Below, piece after piece: positions 62,922 to 64,000 of a stretch of DNA of 64,000 bases (position 1 is its first letter; every line of letters starts with the position of its first letter). A program made the position numbers and the translations under genes. Below the pieces are notes generated by a model that saw only the letters and a program-made list of their open reading frames with translations, made no database searches and had not been told where the DNA came from. Source of the DNA: Polyangiaceae bacterium (GTDB taxonomy: Bacteria > Myxococcota_A > Polyangia > Polyangiales > Polyangiaceae); contig JADJYE010000030.1 of NCBI GenBank assembly GCA_016719945.1, forward strand, positions 496,001 to 560,000. The letters run 5' to 3'.

Positions 62922-64000
62922 ATGGCCTCTACGATCACGGCCTCTGGCTCGATGGGCTCCGCGGCGACCCGCGACGTGCTGGTCCTCACCGAGGTGCGGG
63001 CGATCGATCCTGCAGAGGGGCTCGACGGCGTGGTCGACGTCGTCATCGAGGGAGGGCGAATCACTCGGCTCGGGCCCGGCGCCGCCACCGACGAGCTGCT
63101 CCGCTCCGAGCGCAGCGACCGGATCGACGGGCGCGGCGCGTGGGTCGTCCCGGCCTTCGTCGACCTGCACGCGCACCTGCGTGAGCCGGGCGAGGAGTAC
63201 AAGGAGGACATCAAGACCGGGCTCACGGCGGCCGCGCGCGGAGGCTTCGGCCACGTTTGCGTCATGCCCAACACCAAGCCGGTCAATGACCGCCGCTCGA
63301 TCACCGAGGCGATGGTCGCGCGCGCGAGAGAGGTCGGTGGCCCGCGCCTGCACCCGATCGGCGCGATCACCATGGGCCAGAACGGCGGCGAGCTGACGGA
63401 GATGGCCGATCTGCGCGACGCCGGCGCGGTCGGCGTCAGCGACGACGGCAAGTGCGTCATGAGCGCGGCGGTGCTGCGGCGCGCGCTCGAGTACGCGCGC
63501 ACCTTCGATCTGCCGGTCATCCAGCACGCCGAGGATCACACCCTGACAGAGGGCGCTCAGATGCACGAGGGCGCGATCTCGGCGCGGCTCGGCCTACGAG
63601 GGTGGCCGCGCGTCGCGGAGGACGTCATCGTCGCGCGAGATCTGCTGCTGGCGGAGGCCACGGGGGCCCGCTATCACGTCGCCCACATCTCCACGCGAGG
63701 CGCCGTGCGGCTCGTCCGTGACGCGAAAGACCGCGGGATCTCGGTGACGGCCGAGGTCACGCCGCACCACCTCATGCTCACCCACGAGGCCGTGCTCGGG
63801 TACGACACCGCCTGCAAGGTCAACCCCCCGCTGCGCGAGCAAGAAGATGTCGACGCGCTGCGGGCTGCCCTCGCCGACGGCACGATCGACTGCATCGCGA
63901 CCGACCACGCGCCGCACTCGAGCCTCGAGAAGGACTGCGAGTTCGCCGAGGCGAAGCCTGGCATGATCGGGCTCGAGCTCGTCGTGCCGGTCTTGCTCCG
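62922..64000 (+). CDS. pyrC: Dihydroorotase, C-terminus cut by the window edge
   Basis: ATG 62922 starts a protein that runs 359 codons to the right edge without a stop. The amidohydrolase metal motif DLHAHLREPG lies at 81-90. MPNTKPVND, HAEDHTL, HVAHISTRGAVRL, EVTPHHLMLT and CIATDHAPHS complete a type-I dihydroorotase signature. It closes N-carbamoyl-aspartate to dihydroorotate in pyrimidine synthesis. No pyrB lies directly upstream. The catalytic and metal residues visible are intact; only the C-terminal end is missing. Confidence 0.94.
   Translation, partial: MASTITASGSMGSAATRDVLVLTEVRAIDPAEGLDGVVDVVIEGGRITRLGPGAATDELLRSERSDRIDGRGAWVVPAFVDLHAHLREPGEEYKEDIKTGLTAAARGGFGHVCVMPNTKPVNDRRSITEAMVARAREVGGPRLHPIGAITMGQNGGELTEMADLRDAGAVGVSDDGKCVMSAAVLRRALEYARTFDLPVIQHAEDHTLTEGAQMHEGAISARLGLRGWPRVAEDVIVARDLLLAEATGARYHVAHISTRGAVRLVRDAKDRGISVTAEVTPHHLMLTHEAVLGYDTACKVNPPLREQEDVDALRAALADGTIDCIATDHAPHSSLEKDCEFAEAKPGMIGLELVVPVLL

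Overview
The window is very G+C-rich DNA (roughly 70% by eye) that reads like a chromosomal segment of a Myxococcota / former deltaproteobacterial organism. The signs are many lipoproteins with Gly/Ser/Ala/Pro-rich linkers, a soluble Ser/Thr kinase, a vWA-FHA protein, a REC-EAL protein, paired DUF1592/DUF1552 proteins, a DUF2378-like protein and a large set of multihaem c-type cytochromes. Almost every gene has long antisense open frames, as expected at this composition. I saw no rRNA, tRNA or CRISPR array. Genes are cut at both edges: a B12-type radical SAM protein on the left and dihydroorotase on the right.

Layout. (1) 1-3366, minus strand: four genes joined by 4-nt overlaps encode an SRPBCC protein, a radical SAM/SPASM protein, a 137-aa lipoprotein-like peptide with four Cys-Leu motifs, and a B12-binding-domain radical SAM protein. 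This is a candidate peptide-modification system. (2) 3377-4957: a vWA-FHA protein. (3) 5136-12460, minus strand: five tightly coupled genes encode an OmcA/MtrC-like decahaem lipoprotein with a (Gly-Asp-Pro)10 spacer, a 12-site cytochrome with unusual Cx4CH/Cx3CH sites, a beta-barrel protein, a 13-haem cytochrome and a 26-haem cytochrome. A NapC/NirT/CymA-like tetrahaem protein and a small membrane protein diverge from this operon. Together they look like an extracellular electron-transfer conduit with about 65 haem sites. (4) 13.6-21.6 kb, plus strand: a PHP-domain protein, aspartokinase, a bifunctional sugar-phosphate aldolase/dehydrogenase and a three-gene sugar ABC importer. (5) 21.65-26.45 kb: a decayed island with REP-like palindromes, IS91-family remnants, a LysR tail and an FAD-oxidoreductase tail around an intact MarR/pirin/NmrA-like operon. 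The island is bracketed by two copies of the permease-gene 3' end.

(6) 26.5-37 kb: DUF2237, a beta-barrel protein, a DUF2378-like protein, a second small redox pair (pentahaem cytochrome plus large lipoprotein), several unrecognised lipoproteins, REC-EAL and an FG-GAP lipoprotein. (7) 37.1-64 kb: hrpA, a YbjN-like protein with a histone-like tail, kinase plus CAP-domain protein, membrane-bound aminopropyltransferase, DUF4178, a penicillin-binding protein, metallophosphoesterase, L,D-transpeptidase, CDP-alcohol phosphatidyltransferase, a formylglycine-generating-enzyme-like lipoprotein, DUF1552/DUF1592, a TonB-type receptor, an APH-like kinase, an SGNH hydrolase and pyrC.

At least seven genes are interrupted by single-base frameshifts, several at or near G or C runs. 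These look more like sequencing or assembly indels than biology. Such genes are reported over their full span with the shift noted.
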